DNA of 64,000 bases, taken from the NCBI RefSeq assembly GCF_013390595.1, contig NZ_JACAWV010000007.1, forward strand, positions 186,001-250,000. Direction: 5' to 3'. The position numbers were made by a program, and so were the translations under genes. Every line of letters begins with the position of its first letter. Position 1 is the stretch's first letter. Of the stretch, positions 26,183-35,738 are shown piece after piece. This stretch comes from Rhizobium sp. RM (GTDB taxonomy: Bacteria; Pseudomonadota; Alphaproteobacteria; Rhizobiales; Rhizobiaceae). The notes below the pieces were generated by a model. The model had not been told where the DNA came from, did no database searches, and was given only the letters and a program-made list of their open reading frames with translations.

Positions 26183-27272
26183 AACCGAGCACCTCCGTGT
26201 GAAGTCCGGTTTCTGCATAAAAGGCGCTGGCGCGTGCAGCCACTTCAGGTGAGGCTGGATAAGACACAACGAGCGACCCGAAGGGTTCTCCGGAAATCTC
26301 CTCTATCGTTCCAGCGAGAATATTGACGTCGGGGCCGATTTCGCTGACGAGACGGGCGGTCAGCGGCTGAAACGCCGTTTCCCCAAAAAACACCAGACGC
26401 ACCAGCACCCGGTCTCCAGCCGCCGGTTGCGGCTTCAGTCCTGACGTGACCCAGTGCGGCAGTTTCACGCCAACCGAAGACGACAACAGGCTACGCGTCG
26501 TCTCGTGCTTCGGTGCGGTGAAGATATCGAAAGTGCGACCCTGCTCGACAATCAAACCCTTGTCGATAACAGCGACTTGAGAGGCAATGGTCTTAACCAC
26601 TTCCATCTCATGGGTAATAAGAAGAACAGTCAGGCCAAGTTCGGCATTGATGCGCTTCAGCAGCTCCAGGATGGATTGAGTTGTTTCCGGGTCGAGAGCG
26701 GAGGTAGCCTCGTCGGAGAGCAACAGTTTCGGCGATGTGGCAAGCGCACGCGCGATACCGACACGCTGCTTCTGACCGCCGGACAATTCCGCAGGGTAGC
26801 GCTTTGCCTTATCGGACAGACCGACGAGTTCGAGCAGCGGCGTAACCTTGGCCTCAATTTCCTTTTTGCCAACACCGGCGATTTCCAATGGCAGCGCCAC
26901 ATTGTCGAAAGCGGTGCGCGAAGAAAGCAGGTTAAAGTGTTGAAAAATCATACCTACAGATCGGCGAAGCGTGCGCAGGCCAGCTTCATCCAGTGCGGAT
27001 ACATCAACACCGTCTACAACCACACGTCCGGTAGATGGCTTTTCGAGCCCATTGGCCAAGCGGATCAGCGTGGACTTGCCAGCACCCGAACGGCCGATAA
27101 TGCCGGTGATCGAGCCTTTCGGAACGACGTAGTCAATTCCCGCAAGCGCGGCAAATCCGGTTTTTCCGCCAGTGGCGCCAAAGGTCTTTGTTACACCTTC
27201 GAAAACGACCATCTGGTCCGACACCGCCTGCTCCGGGGGCGCGGGAATGGCCGCGTGAACTGCAAAACTCAT
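26172..27272 (-). CDS. metN: Methionine ABC transporter ATP-binding protein
   Basis: 366 residues. Walker A is GRSGAGKST (60-68), the signature is LSGGQKQRV, Walker B is [12 protein letters not shown] and the H-loop is [10 protein letters not shown]. The C-terminal NIL domain (about 285-366) binds methionine and inhibits transport when the cell is replete. The start lacks a strong ribosome-binding site. Directly upstream are two copies of TGAAAACTC (27273-27281 and 27288-27296, plus-strand reading), 15 bases apart, whose meaning is unknown. Further upstream is a terminator-like hairpin pointing the other way (27436-27470). Confidence 0.93.
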   Translation of the reverse strand: MSFAVHAAIPAPPEQAVSDQMVVFEGVTKTFGATGGKTGFAALAGIDYVVPKGSITGIIGRSGAGKSTLIRLANGLEKPSTGRVVVDGVDVSALDEAGLRTLRRSVGMIFQHFNLLSSRTAFDNVALPLEIAGVGKKEIEAKVTPLLELVGLSDKAKRYPAELSGGQKQRVGIARALATSPKLLLSDEATSALDPETTQSILELLKRINAELGLTVLLITHEMEVVKTIASQVAVIDKGLIVEQGRTFDIFTAPKHETTRSLLSSSVGVKLPHWVTSGLKPQPAAGDRVLVRLVFFGETAFQPLTARLVSEIGPDVNILAGTIEEISGEPFGSLVVSYPASPEVAARASAFYAETGLHTEVLGYVA

Positions 27273-27296
27273 TGAAAACTCTCGGTGTGAAAACTC
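27273..27296. repeat. Two direct copies of TGAAAACTC at the metN start
   Basis: TGAAAACTC occurs at 27273-27281 and 27288-27296, a 15-base period, immediately before the metN ATG and covering its ribosome-binding region. It may be an operator or chance. Confidence 0.35.
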
Positions 27297-27435
27297 TTGA
27301 CGGGTCGGGTCTCAAAAAATCCTGTCGCGGACGGTACCGCGTTCTTCATGCGACTTCGGCGCACATTCGATTACAGAGGATTTTCCGGGTCATTGCGTCA
27401 GGCTTTCACTTGTCGATACCGCAGAGCGGCACTTG

Positions 27436-27470
27436 GATGACGCATGTTTGCCCGCATGCGTCATCTTTTT
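27436..27470 (+). terminator. Strong intrinsic terminator with no gene ahead of it (possible small RNA)
   Basis: GATGACGCATG / CATGCGTCATC is an 11-bp perfect stem with an 8-base loop, followed by TTTTT on the plus strand. No plus-strand gene lies upstream: the neighbour is metN on the minus strand. It may end an unannotated transcript starting somewhere in 27280-27400, divergent from or antisense to the metN leader. A TTGAC at 27295-27299 is a possible -35 element. Confidence 0.6.
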
Positions 27471-27624
27471 ACAGGGATGATTTTTCGTTTATTCCACATG
27501 GACGAAAAAATCTACCGCAAAGCTCCAAGGCCGTGCGAACGAGGTGTCCTTGGAAGAGTTGGAGGCACCTTCAACGTTTCCGAGGGAGCTTTAGTGCCCG
27601 TATTTTCTGGAAGCGTTGCCTTGG

Positions 27625-28254
27625 TTACACGCGGCTGACGAATTGATCGAGCGGACGACGAACCTTCTTGAGATCAACGAGCCAGTCTCCGTCCGGCTGA
27701 CGATAACCAAGCGGCAAAATCGTCACGGAACGCAGTCCCTTCTCGCGAAGGCCGAGAATCTTGTCGAGTTCGGCAGGATCAAAACCTTCCATCGGGGTTG
27801 AATCGACCCCTTCGAAAGCCGCCTGAGCAACGGCCATGCCGAAGGCAATGTAAGCCTGGCGGGCGGCATGTTCAAAATTCACTTCCGCGTCGCGTTCCGG
27901 ATAGGCAGCCAGCAGTTTCTGGCGATAGGCTTCCCATCCCTCGTTCCTGAAACCGCGCTCTTCATTGACCAGATCGAACATATGGTTGATACGGTCGGTC
28001 GTATAATTGTCCCAGGCTGCGAAAACGAGAAGATGCGATCCGTCCGTGACCTGCGCCTGGTTCCAGGCAATCGCCTGAATTTTTGCGCGCACGTCCGGGT
28101 CCGTGACGACGATGACTTCGAAGGGCTGAAGGCCGCTTGAGGTTGGCGCAAGGCGTGCTGCCTCAATGATACGCTCCACCTTGTCTTCCGAAACGGCCTT
28201 GGAGGGGTCCATCTTCTTGGTGGCGTAACGCCAGTTGAGTTTTTCGATAAGCAT
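27625..28254 (-). CDS. NAD(P)H-dependent nitroreductase family protein
   Basis: 209 residues from the ATG at 28254, with AAGGGAA upstream. FMN-binding features are the start LNWRYATKKMDP (Arg/Lys contacting FMN phosphate), APTSSGLQPFEVIVV and the late ILPLGYRQPDGDWLVDLKKVRRPLDQFV. It is like NfsB/YfkO-type enzymes that reduce nitroaromatics, quinones or flavins using NAD(P)H. It stands alone between the metN upstream region and the beta-glucosidase gene. Physiological substrate unknown. Confidence 0.88.
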   Translation of the reverse strand: MLIEKLNWRYATKKMDPSKAVSEDKVERIIEAARLAPTSSGLQPFEVIVVTDPDVRAKIQAIAWNQAQVTDGSHLLVFAAWDNYTTDRINHMFDLVNEERGFRNEGWEAYRQKLLAAYPERDAEVNFEHAARQAYIAFGMAVAQAAFEGVDSTPMEGFDPAELDKILGLREKGLRSVTILPLGYRQPDGDWLVDLKKVRRPLDQFVSRV

Positions 28255-28413
28255 GTCCGTATATTCCCTTGGGAGGATCAACCCTCGCCCGGCGGTACGA
28301 AGGCGCCACGTTTGGTCGTGGCCGGACTGAGATAGGACAAAGACGCGCCTGCACAAGCAGGCACCACAAGGTTACCGTCAAAAAAAGTCAGTGAAGCTGA
28401 TAATTTTGTCCGC

Positions 28414-29787
28414 TTACAATTTCCGATGGTTGCCTTTGGGAAATTCAGACGCGAGAGCACTGTACCATTTGCCGCTTTTCTTCAGTGTCCGGACCTGCGT
28501 ATCGTAATCGACGTGAACAAGGCCGAACCGCATTCGATATCCTTCGGCCCATTCGAAATTATCCATCAGACTCCAGGCAAAATAGCCACGCATGGGGTAA
28601 CCGCCCTTGATAAGATCGGACACCACAGACAAGTGATCTGCATAATAGTCGAGACGTGGCTGGTCATTCACCTCCCCGTCTTCAACGCCCATATTGTAAC
28701 ACGCGCCGTTTTCGGTGATGTAGCAATCGGGCAATTCATACCGCGCGTAAAGTTCTTCCACCAGCGAGGCAAGTGCTGGCGAATAGACCTCCCAGCCAAT
28801 GTCCGTTTTGACATCGCTGATAAAGGGAGCTGCTTTGGTTGCAGGAAACTCGGCATCACCAGACGCATCGTCCGCAACTCGCATGGGGGTATAATAATTG
28901 AGACCCCACCAGTCCAGTTTCTGCGAGATGATCGAGAGGTCGTCCGCCTCGACGATCGGCATGCGATCTCCAAGTGCCTCCATCATTTCCTTGGGGTATT
29001 CGCCCTTGAAGACAGGATCGAAGAATGCACCATTATGGAACTGGAAAGCACGCTCGGCAGCGTTGTGGTCGGCCTGACTGTCCGACGCGGGGATAACGGA
29101 ATGGGCGTTCAGCACCAGACCGACAGGAACCTTAGGCGCGACATGGCGTGAAGCCTCGACACCAAGACCATGAGCCAGATTGATATGGTGCATGGCGGCG
29201 AGTGCTGCTTGCATGTTGCGCTCGCCCGGTGCGTGAATGCCATAAAGGTGACTGAGCCATACCGCGCACCAGGGTTCATTGAAGGTGGCAACCGCATCCA
29301 GACGATCGCCCAAGCGAGCCATCACTGTTTTGGCATAACGGTGAAACGCATGGGCCGTTGAGCGCGCCGTCCAGCCACCGTCACCCATCAACGTCAACGG
29401 CAAATCCCAGTGGTAGAGCGTTGCGTAGGTCTTGATACCGCGCGCCTTGCAGCCGTCGACCAACCGGTCGTAAAAATCCAGGCCTTTTTCATTGATCGGG
29501 CCAAAGCCATCTGGAATGATCCGTGGCCACGCAATCGAAAACCTGTAGGCTTCAACACCCATCGCCTTGATAAGATCAAGGTCATCGTCAAGCCGGTTGT
29601 AGTGGTCGCAGGCGACGTCTCCGTTATCGCGGTTATAGACGCGGCCCGGCATGTTGCAGAAAGCATCCCAGATTGACGGCTTTCGACCGTCGACCTTCGT
29701 GGCGCCTTCAATCTGGAAGGATGCGGTCGCGACACCAAACAGGAAGTCACCGGGGAAGCGTTCTGCAAGCACCTTGGGATCGGTCAT
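28414..29787 (-). CDS. GH1 beta-glucosidase
   Basis: 457 residues from the ATG at 29787 (MTDPKVLAER), with GAGAGGG upstream. Family 1 features are FLFGVATASFQIEGA at the N-terminus, the acid/base Glu in TFNEPW near residue 168 and the nucleophile Glu in YITENGACYN near 359. The C-terminal GYFAWSLMDNFEWAEGY shapes the glucose subsite. There is no signal peptide, so it acts in the cytoplasm on imported cellobiose or other beta-glucosides. It is downstream of xylA on the same strand but separated by a terminator, so it is probably its own unit. Confidence 0.93.
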   Translation of the reverse strand: MTDPKVLAERFPGDFLFGVATASFQIEGATKVDGRKPSIWDAFCNMPGRVYNRDNGDVACDHYNRLDDDLDLIKAMGVEAYRFSIAWPRIIPDGFGPINEKGLDFYDRLVDGCKARGIKTYATLYHWDLPLTLMGDGGWTARSTAHAFHRYAKTVMARLGDRLDAVATFNEPWCAVWLSHLYGIHAPGERNMQAALAAMHHINLAHGLGVEASRHVAPKVPVGLVLNAHSVIPASDSQADHNAAERAFQFHNGAFFDPVFKGEYPKEMMEALGDRMPIVEADDLSIISQKLDWWGLNYYTPMRVADDASGDAEFPATKAAPFISDVKTDIGWEVYSPALASLVEELYARYELPDCYITENGACYNMGVEDGEVNDQPRLDYYADHLSVVSDLIKGGYPMRGYFAWSLMDNFEWAEGYRMRFGLVHVDYDTQVRTLKKSGKWYSALASEFPKGNHRKL

Positions 29788-29965
29788 AGGACAAGCCCTC
29801 TCTGTCATGCCTAAAGGAAGGTTGATGGTGGTTTAGACGATGTTGGGAAGCAGGTACAGCCAACAGCAACGCAATTCTGCAACGTTTCAGAAATTTGCCT
29901 CATCAAATACCCAAAGCGCTTGCAGGTGTCATCGAGCAACGGGTTGGCAGTGCTTGGCGGCGAAA

Positions 29966-29996
29966 CGAAAAAGAGGCGGGAAATCCTCCCGCCTCT
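29966..29996 (-). terminator. Intrinsic terminator of xylA
   Basis: AGAGGCGGGA / TCCCGCCTCT, a 10-bp stem with a 5-base loop, is followed on the minus strand by TTTTTCG. It is 26 bases past the xylA stop. Confidence 0.9.
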
Positions 29997-30021
29997 CAAA
30001 TCGTCCGATAGGACTAGCAGA

Positions 30022-31332
30022 TCAAACGTAACGATTGACGACGTTTTCGAGATACTCCTGACGACCGGACTTCGGTTCAGGATTGATGTTTTCGCGTTCG
30101 ACCTTGGCAGCAATATCTTCAAGCTTGTATTCGCCGCGCAGCATCTTTTGTGCTTCCGGCTGATCCCACTTGGCGTAACGCTCGGAAAGCGGTTTCGACA
30201 GGGCGCCATCTTCCACCATCTTTGCCGCAGCCTTCAGGCCCCGTGCGCAGCAATCCATGCCACCGATATGGCCGATCAACAGATCCGCTGGATCAAGAGA
30301 TTGGCGGCGCAACTTGGAATCGAAGTTTGTGCCACCCGTTGTGAAGCCACCTGCCTGCAGAACCTGATAGTAGGCAAGCGCCATTTCCGGCACATTGTTC
30401 GGGAACTGGTCGGTGTCCCAGCCGGACTGGTAGTCGTTACGGTTCATGTCGATGGAACCGAAAATGCCGAGTGCCGAGGCCAGTGCCAACTCATGCTCGA
30501 ATGTGTGGCCGGCAAGGATCGCATGGCCCTGTTCGATGTTCATCTTGACCTCGTTTTCAAGGCCATACTTCTTCAGGAAGCCATAGACGGTGGCGACGTC
30601 GTAATCGTACTGGTGCTTGGTCGGCTCCTGTGGCTTCGGCTCCACGAGGATCGTACCCTTAAAACCAATCTTGTATTTGTACTCGACGACCATGTGCAGC
30701 ATGCGCGCCATCTGGTCGAACTCACGTTTCAGGTCGGTATTGAGAAGCGTCTCATAACCTTCACGTCCGCCCCAGAGAACGTAGTTTTCACCACCAAGCT
30801 TCATGGTCGCATCCATGCAGGTCTTGATGGTCGCAGCCGAATAGGCAAACACATCCGGGTCAGGGTTGGTCGAGGCACCCGACATAAAGCGCCGGTTGGA
30901 AAACAGGTTTGCTGTACCCCACAGGAGCTTAACTCCGGTTTCTTCCTGCTTTTTCTGAAGATAATCAACGATTTCGTTGAGGTTCTTCGTGCTCTCGGCA
31001 AAGTTCTTTCCTTCCGGACGCGCATCGGCGTCGTGGAAGCAATAATAGGGCGCGCCGAGCAGGCTGAACATTTCGAAAGCCACATCGGCTTTCAGCTTTG
31101 CCTTCGCCATATCGTCCCCGAACCAAGGCCGGTCGAAGGTACGTCCGCCGAAAGGATCGCTACCCTCCCAGGCAAACGAATGCCAATAGGCGACGGCAAA
31201 GCGCAGATGGTCCTCCATGCGCTTGCCACCAACAATCTCATCGGGATTGTAGTGACGGAAAGCCAACGGATTGGTGCTGTCCGGGCCCTCGTATTTGATC
31301 TTGCTGATATCGCCGAAAAAACCTGTACTCAC
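30022..31332 (-). CDS. xylA: Xylose isomerase
   Basis: A 436-residue class II enzyme that converts D-xylose to D-xylulose. It has the catalytic His in [13 protein letters not shown], the metal ligands Glu in [14 protein letters not shown], further ligands in GSIDMNRND, and a flexible lid in [16 protein letters not shown]. Three genes run in order regulator, xylB, xylA on the minus strand. xylA is 142 bases after xylB, with a palindromic repeat in the gap. Its own terminator follows. Confidence 0.96.
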   Translation of the reverse strand: MSTGFFGDISKIKYEGPDSTNPLAFRHYNPDEIVGGKRMEDHLRFAVAYWHSFAWEGSDPFGGRTFDRPWFGDDMAKAKLKADVAFEMFSLLGAPYYCFHDADARPEGKNFAESTKNLNEIVDYLQKKQEETGVKLLWGTANLFSNRRFMSGASTNPDPDVFAYSAATIKTCMDATMKLGGENYVLWGGREGYETLLNTDLKREFDQMARMLHMVVEYKYKIGFKGTILVEPKPQEPTKHQYDYDVATVYGFLKKYGLENEVKMNIEQGHAILAGHTFEHELALASALGIFGSIDMNRNDYQSGWDTDQFPNNVPEMALAYYQVLQAGGFTTGGTNFDSKLRRQSLDPADLLIGHIGGMDCCARGLKAAAKMVEDGALSKPLSERYAKWDQPEAQKMLRGEYKLEDIAAKVERENINPEPKSGRQEYLENVVNRYV

Positions 31333-31357
31333 GAATGATCCTCCTTGGGTTTATTCG

Positions 31358-31377
31358 CCCTCCCCGGATGGGGAGGG
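31358..31377. repeat. Palindromic element in the xylB-xylA gap
   Basis: CCCTCCCC-GGAT-GGGGAGGG is a perfect 8-bp inverted repeat. The rest of the 142-base gap holds further G- or C-rich half-repeats, such as GACCTGC and GCAGGAGGTC at about 31446-31474. It resembles the small intergenic palindromes common in Rhizobiaceae genomes and may set relative levels of xylB and xylA. Family membership was not checked. Confidence 0.5.
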
Positions 31378-31474
31378 ACGGGCAAAAGGCCCGAATGGGG
31401 TAAAAAGGGGTGAGATATTGGGTTCACCCCGGCCGCACAGTTGGAGACCTGCCCTCAAGCAGGAGGTCCGCAAC

Positions 31475-32923
31475 TCAGAGCGATTTGATGGCAGGATAGA
31501 GCGCACGGTAACGCGCGTAGGCCTCCTCATAAGCACCCGCGAGTGCCGCTACAGGCTCAATCGTGCTGTCGGTCTTTGGCTGGGTGCAGACAGAAACGGG
31601 ATTGGCACCTGTTGCAGCAATCAGGCCGAGACGCGCGGCGCCAAAGGCGGCACCGAAGTCACCTTCGGCCGGAATATCAACCGGCACGCCGAGCGATGTG
31701 GCAATAGACGCAAGCCAGTAGGCCGAGCGGGACCCGCCGCCAATGGCGGTCACGCGAGAAATCGACGTACCTGCCGATTTCAACGCTTCGAGGTTGTCGC
31801 GGATTGCAAAGGTGACGCCCTCGAGGACCGCTTGCGTCAGCGCCTTGCGGTCGCTTTCGTGCGCAAGACCGATGAAGGAACCACGGATTGCAGCATCATT
31901 GTGCGGCGTGCGCTCACCCGAAAGATAGGGGGCAAACGTAACGCCAGACGGGGCCAGAAGCTCATCACCCAGTTCGGCCGTCAGTGCAGCGGCGGACTGA
32001 CCGGTCAGGCGCGAATACCAGTTGAGGGCGTCAGTCGCGGAGAGAATGACGCCCATCTGGTGCCATGTGTTCGGCAACGCGTGGCAGAAGGCATGCACGG
32101 CGCTTTCAGGCTTCGGAAGATAAGAGGCGTTTGCAGCGAAGAGAACGCCGGACGTTCCGAGCGACACAAAAGCATGGCCTTCTTCAACGGTTCCCATGCC
32201 GCAGGCAGAAGCCGCATTGTCACCGGCCCCGCCGGCGACCACGACTTTGCCCGAAATACCCCATTCAGCGGCGAGGTCAGCACGCAGGACACCCGCCTCA
32301 TCGGTCCCCTCGACCAGCGAAGGCATCTGCTTTTCATCGAGACCAGTCGCAGCCAACAGCTCCGGCGACCATTTGCGTGCGCCGGTATCGAGCCAGGAGG
32401 TGCCAGCGGAATCTGACATTTCCGAAATGTATTCGCCCGTCAGCCACAGCCTCAAATAATCCTTAGGCAACAGAACCTTGGCGACTTTAGCGAAGATTTC
32501 AGGTTCGTTGTTCGCAACCCAAACAAGCTTTGGAGCGGTAAAACCCGGAAACACGATGTTGCCGGTGATTTTCCGAAAGCGCGGGTCAGCGTCAAGCTTG
32601 GCAGCCTCTGCAAAGGAACGAGTGTCGTTCCAGAGAATGCATGGACGCAGAACCTTGCCCGCGTCATCGACCAGCGTCGCACCGTGCATCTGTCCTGAAA
32701 GGCCGATGCCTTTGACGGCTGCGAGCTCTTTCGGAAACTTGGCCTTGAGCCCGGCGACGGCTGTTTCGGACGCCTTGATCCAGGCAGCAGGGTCTTGCTC
32801 CGACCAGCCGTGGTGTGGGCGCGAAACATCAAGCGATCCATTCGCAGAACCGATGATCTTCTGATCGCCGTCAATCAGCAGGGCTTTGACGCCAGAGGTT
32901 CCAAGGTCGAGACCGAGATACAT
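31475..32923 (-). CDS. xylB: Xylulokinase
   Basis: 482 residues from the ATG at 32923 (MYLGLDLGTSG), with GGAGAA five bases upstream; two earlier in-frame Mets are not needed. FGGY-kinase features are GLDLGTSGVKALL (phosphate 1), the xylulose-recognising SGQMHGATLVDD, AGGAGDNAASACGMG with the catalytic Asp, and AIGGGSRSAYW for adenosine. It phosphorylates D-xylulose to enter the pentose-phosphate pathway. It starts 38 bases after the regulator gene, so they are one operon. Confidence 0.95.
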   Translation of the reverse strand: MYLGLDLGTSGVKALLIDGDQKIIGSANGSLDVSRPHHGWSEQDPAAWIKASETAVAGLKAKFPKELAAVKGIGLSGQMHGATLVDDAGKVLRPCILWNDTRSFAEAAKLDADPRFRKITGNIVFPGFTAPKLVWVANNEPEIFAKVAKVLLPKDYLRLWLTGEYISEMSDSAGTSWLDTGARKWSPELLAATGLDEKQMPSLVEGTDEAGVLRADLAAEWGISGKVVVAGGAGDNAASACGMGTVEEGHAFVSLGTSGVLFAANASYLPKPESAVHAFCHALPNTWHQMGVILSATDALNWYSRLTGQSAAALTAELGDELLAPSGVTFAPYLSGERTPHNDAAIRGSFIGLAHESDRKALTQAVLEGVTFAIRDNLEALKSAGTSISRVTAIGGGSRSAYWLASIATSLGVPVDIPAEGDFGAAFGAARLGLIAATGANPVSVCTQPKTDSTIEPVAALAGAYEEAYARYRALYPAIKSL

Positions 32924-32961
32924 GTATTTCTCCATTTTCCGCCGCACGGCGGCTTAAAAAT

Positions 32962-33984
32962 TCAGGGCAGATTGTCCCTAAGAAAGATGTCTATGCGGAT
33001 GCGCTCCTGCGCTGCAATCACCTGCTGACCATCGGCGCGCGCTTTCAACACACGAATAGCGCTACGCACCTCATGTCCGGCATCCTGATTGAGGACCGCG
33101 TCGATAACGCCTTCCCTCAGCGCATTGGCCGTGTTTTCCGTCAGCTCGTGAGCGATGACGGACACTGAACGGTCTCCGGCATTCGCTTTGAGAGCACGGA
33201 TAAGTCCGCGGTTACCCGCTCCGAGACTGTAAATGCCAGAAAGCGACGTATTCTGAAGCGCTTCACCGACCAGAGTTGCGACGGTTTCCGGATTGTCGCG
33301 CCCCTCCAAAACGGGCAACAGACGTATCTCCGGAAATTCAGCCTCGATGACCTCGCGAAATCCCTGCAGGCGTTCACGATGGTCACGCACGAGCATCGAA
33401 CCGGCGACGACAGCAACCTCCCCGCCCCTGCCAGACAAAAAACGTCCGAGCAGACTGGCAGCAGTGCGTCCGGCCGCGACGTTGTCGACGCCGGCGTAAT
33501 GATCGCGGTGCGCTCCAGAAATGTCCGACACCAGTGTAACAGTCGCGATACCGCTTTCGGACAGACGTTCCGTCGCCTCGGCAACATCGTGCGAGTCAAT
33601 AGCGACGAAAGCGACGCCTGACGGCCTTTCCTGCCGCGCCACGTCGAGTGCCTGCGTCAACGCGGCCGCATCGAACGGTGGCACCTCGATGACACGAATC
33701 GCGGTGCGCTCGATGTGCGACCGGGATGCGGCAGCGCGAACCTCGGCGCGAAGCGTTGCCATGAACGAGTTGTCGTTGCCGGGAACAACGAAGACCAGCG
33801 AATAGCTGCGTCCCTTGGCCAGATTTGCAGCCGCCATATCGCGTACGTAACCAAGGTCGGAAATCGCTGCTTCGACCTTGGCGCGGGTCGCTGCATGAAC
33901 ACCTTTACGAACGTTCAGCACACGATCAACGGTGGCCAAACTGACGCCCGCCTTTGCAGCAATGTCGTGAACAGTTGGCTTCAT
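32962..33984 (-). CDS. LacI family regulator of the xylose operon
   Basis: 340 residues. The N-terminal helix-turn-helix is TVHDIAAKAGVSLATVDRVLN, with a hinge helix near AAANLAKGRSYSLVFVVPG. The remainder is a periplasmic-binding-protein-like sugar-sensing domain. VDRVLN in place of the more usual VSRVLN, and the length, resemble regulators of rhizobial sugar operons. It is first in the operon regulator-xylB-xylA and probably represses it in the absence of xylose or a related inducer. A near-palindrome at 34039-34054 is a candidate operator. Confidence 0.88.
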   Translation of the reverse strand: MKPTVHDIAAKAGVSLATVDRVLNVRKGVHAATRAKVEAAISDLGYVRDMAAANLAKGRSYSLVFVVPGNDNSFMATLRAEVRAAASRSHIERTAIRVIEVPPFDAAALTQALDVARQERPSGVAFVAIDSHDVAEATERLSESGIATVTLVSDISGAHRDHYAGVDNVAAGRTAASLLGRFLSGRGGEVAVVAGSMLVRDHRERLQGFREVIEAEFPEIRLLPVLEGRDNPETVATLVGEALQNTSLSGIYSLGAGNRGLIRALKANAGDRSVSVIAHELTENTANALREGVIDAVLNQDAGHEVRSAIRVLKARADGQQVIAAQERIRIDIFLRDNLP

Positions 33985-34038
33985 GGCTCCTCCAGGAGCT
34001 CTGCATATCTGCCTTTGTCATCACAGTAAATCGAAAAA

Positions 34039-34054
34039 TGATGTACGTACCTCA
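34039..34054 (-). promoter_or_regulatory. Candidate operator of the xylose regulator
   Basis: TGATGTACGTACCTCA is a 16-base palindrome with one mismatched pair and a GTACGTAC centre, 55-70 bases before the regulator ATG. LacI-family operators usually have a CG centre, as here. Confidence 0.5.
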
Positions 34055-34064
34055 AACCCCGCAA

Positions 34065-34094
34065 ATAAAAATGGGCCGTCATTTGCGACGGCCC
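34065..34094 (-). terminator. Intrinsic terminator of the efflux operon
   Basis: GGGCCGTC / GACGGCCC (8 bp, 6-base loop) is followed on the minus strand by ATTTTTATTTG, 40 bases beyond the efflux-pump stop codon. Confidence 0.85.
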
Positions 34095-34133
34095 AGCTCT
34101 GCGGTGGATTGGGAGGGGCTTCTTCTTGTTTAT

Positions 34134-35717
34134 TCAGTGTGCTGCATCGGGTGGTGGCGCAGCCTTAGGTTTCTGGATCAGGACGGTCAGCAGGATCAGG
34201 CTGATGAAGAGGCCGGTCAGCAGCAGGAAGATATCGGAGAAAGCCAATATCCAGGCCTGCTGGGATACCATACCGACCAACTTCTTGATTGCGACGGAGG
34301 CACCGTCCAAGCCGTAGGAATCATAGTTTGCACCGACGCTGTTCAACCATTCCAGCGCTTCCGGATTGGCATAGGTCACATGTTCCGAAAGCCGGACGTA
34401 ATGATCGTCCGTGCGCTGGGAAAGAAGCGTGTTAATGACCGCAAGACCGACAGCGCCACCAAGGTTTCGAGTGAGGTTGAAGAGACCAGACGCGTTCTTG
34501 ATTCGCGCGGGCGGCAGGGTTCCAAGCGCGATGTTGTTGATCGGCACCATGCACATCATCAGACCGAAACCACGCAGGATCTGCGGGATCAGCAGCTCAT
34601 AAAAATCCCAGTCGGTCGTGACATGTGTCATGATCCATGTGCCGGCACTGAAGCTGATAAAACCGATCGCCATCATCACTCTCGGGTCGAGCTTGGTCGA
34701 GACCTTGCCGGCAATCGGCGCGGTGAAGAACATCGCAAGACCAGAGACGAACATCGTCTCGCCAATCATCAATGCGTCATAGCCACGCACACGCCCAAGA
34801 TAGAGCGGATAGAGATAGGTCAATCCATAAAGACCGATACCCATGACGAAGGAGAACAACGACCCGATCGAGAAATTCCGATCGGAAAAGGCTCGGATGT
34901 CGACAACGGGAAACTCCACCTTGAAGGCGCGCCAGAAGAACACGACAGCGCCAACAACCATCGCAATGGTGCCGAGGACGATGTGCTCGTCATTGAACCA
35001 GTCTTTGTTGTTGCCTTCTTCAAGGACGTATTCCAGCGAACCGAGAAAGACAGCCATGGACAAGAGGCCCCACCAGTCGAACTTCTTCCAGAGCGAACTT
35101 TCGGGCTTGTCGAAGTCGATGAAGCTCCACGTCAGGATCGTAACGATAATGCCAGGGATGATGTTGACGAGGAACAGCCAATGCCACGAAAAAGCATTGG
35201 ACAAATAGCCGCCGACGGTCGGACCAATGGTGGGCGCTAGAGTGGCAACAAGGCCGATGATCGGCGACACGACGGAGCGCTTGGACGGCGGAAAGATCGT
35301 GAACGCCGCAGCAAAAACTGACGGAATCATGCCGCCGCCAATGAACCCCTGGATCGCGCGATAGACGATCATCTGGTCAATGTTTGTCGCAGTCGCACAA
35401 AGCGCACTGGAGATCGTAAAACCGGCTGCGCAGGTGGCAAACAGAACGCGCGTCGAAAGAATGCGCGCCAAGGTTCCAGAAAGCGGAATCATGATGACTT
35501 CCGCGATCAGGTACGAGGTCTGAACCCATGCAATCTCATCAGATCCTGCACCGAGGCCGGCCTGAATTTCCGCAAGCGAGGCGGAAACGATCTGAATGTC
35601 GAGGATCGACATGAACATGCCGAAGACCATCGCAAAAAAAGCGATCAGCCTGCGCTTGTCCATAGGCGGGTCGGCGGGGACCGTCGCCCCACCTGTTCCA
35701 ACAACCGTAGCCGCCAT
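34134..35717 (-). CDS. emrB: DHA2-family MFS drug efflux pump (EmrB-type)
   Basis: 527 residues with fourteen predicted membrane segments. EmrB-like stretches are FGMFMSILDIQIVSASLAEI in segment 1, WVQTSYLIAEVIMIPLSG, and RAIQGFIGGGMIPSVF (motif C region). It exports hydrophobic drugs or toxins in exchange for protons, working with an EmrA-type adaptor and an outer-membrane TolC channel. It begins 21 bases after emrA, so they are one operon. No tolC is in the window. Confidence 0.92.
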   Translation of the reverse strand: MAATVVGTGGATVPADPPMDKRRLIAFFAMVFGMFMSILDIQIVSASLAEIQAGLGAGSDEIAWVQTSYLIAEVIMIPLSGTLARILSTRVLFATCAAGFTISSALCATATNIDQMIVYRAIQGFIGGGMIPSVFAAAFTIFPPSKRSVVSPIIGLVATLAPTIGPTVGGYLSNAFSWHWLFLVNIIPGIIVTILTWSFIDFDKPESSLWKKFDWWGLLSMAVFLGSLEYVLEEGNNKDWFNDEHIVLGTIAMVVGAVVFFWRAFKVEFPVVDIRAFSDRNFSIGSLFSFVMGIGLYGLTYLYPLYLGRVRGYDALMIGETMFVSGLAMFFTAPIAGKVSTKLDPRVMMAIGFISFSAGTWIMTHVTTDWDFYELLIPQILRGFGLMMCMVPINNIALGTLPPARIKNASGLFNLTRNLGGAVGLAVINTLLSQRTDDHYVRLSEHVTYANPEALEWLNSVGANYDSYGLDGASVAIKKLVGMVSQQAWILAFSDIFLLLTGLFISLILLTVLIQKPKAAPPPDAAH

Positions 35718-35738
35718 GGCCTTGTCCTTGCTTCTCGG

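Noticed and set aside
27300..27640. SAM-II-type riboswitch before metN
   Set aside because: Looked for because methionine genes of alphaproteobacteria often carry one; I could not see the conserved pseudoknot core, and the only strong hairpin has its T run on the opposite strand.
29920..31338. 472-codon open frame on the plus strand
   Set aside because: It is the antisense shadow of xylA, whose identity and motifs are beyond doubt.
33954..35240. 428-codon open frame on the plus strand
   Set aside because: It is antisense to emrB; the composition (Arg/Asp/His-rich) is typical of reverse-strand frames of membrane genes.
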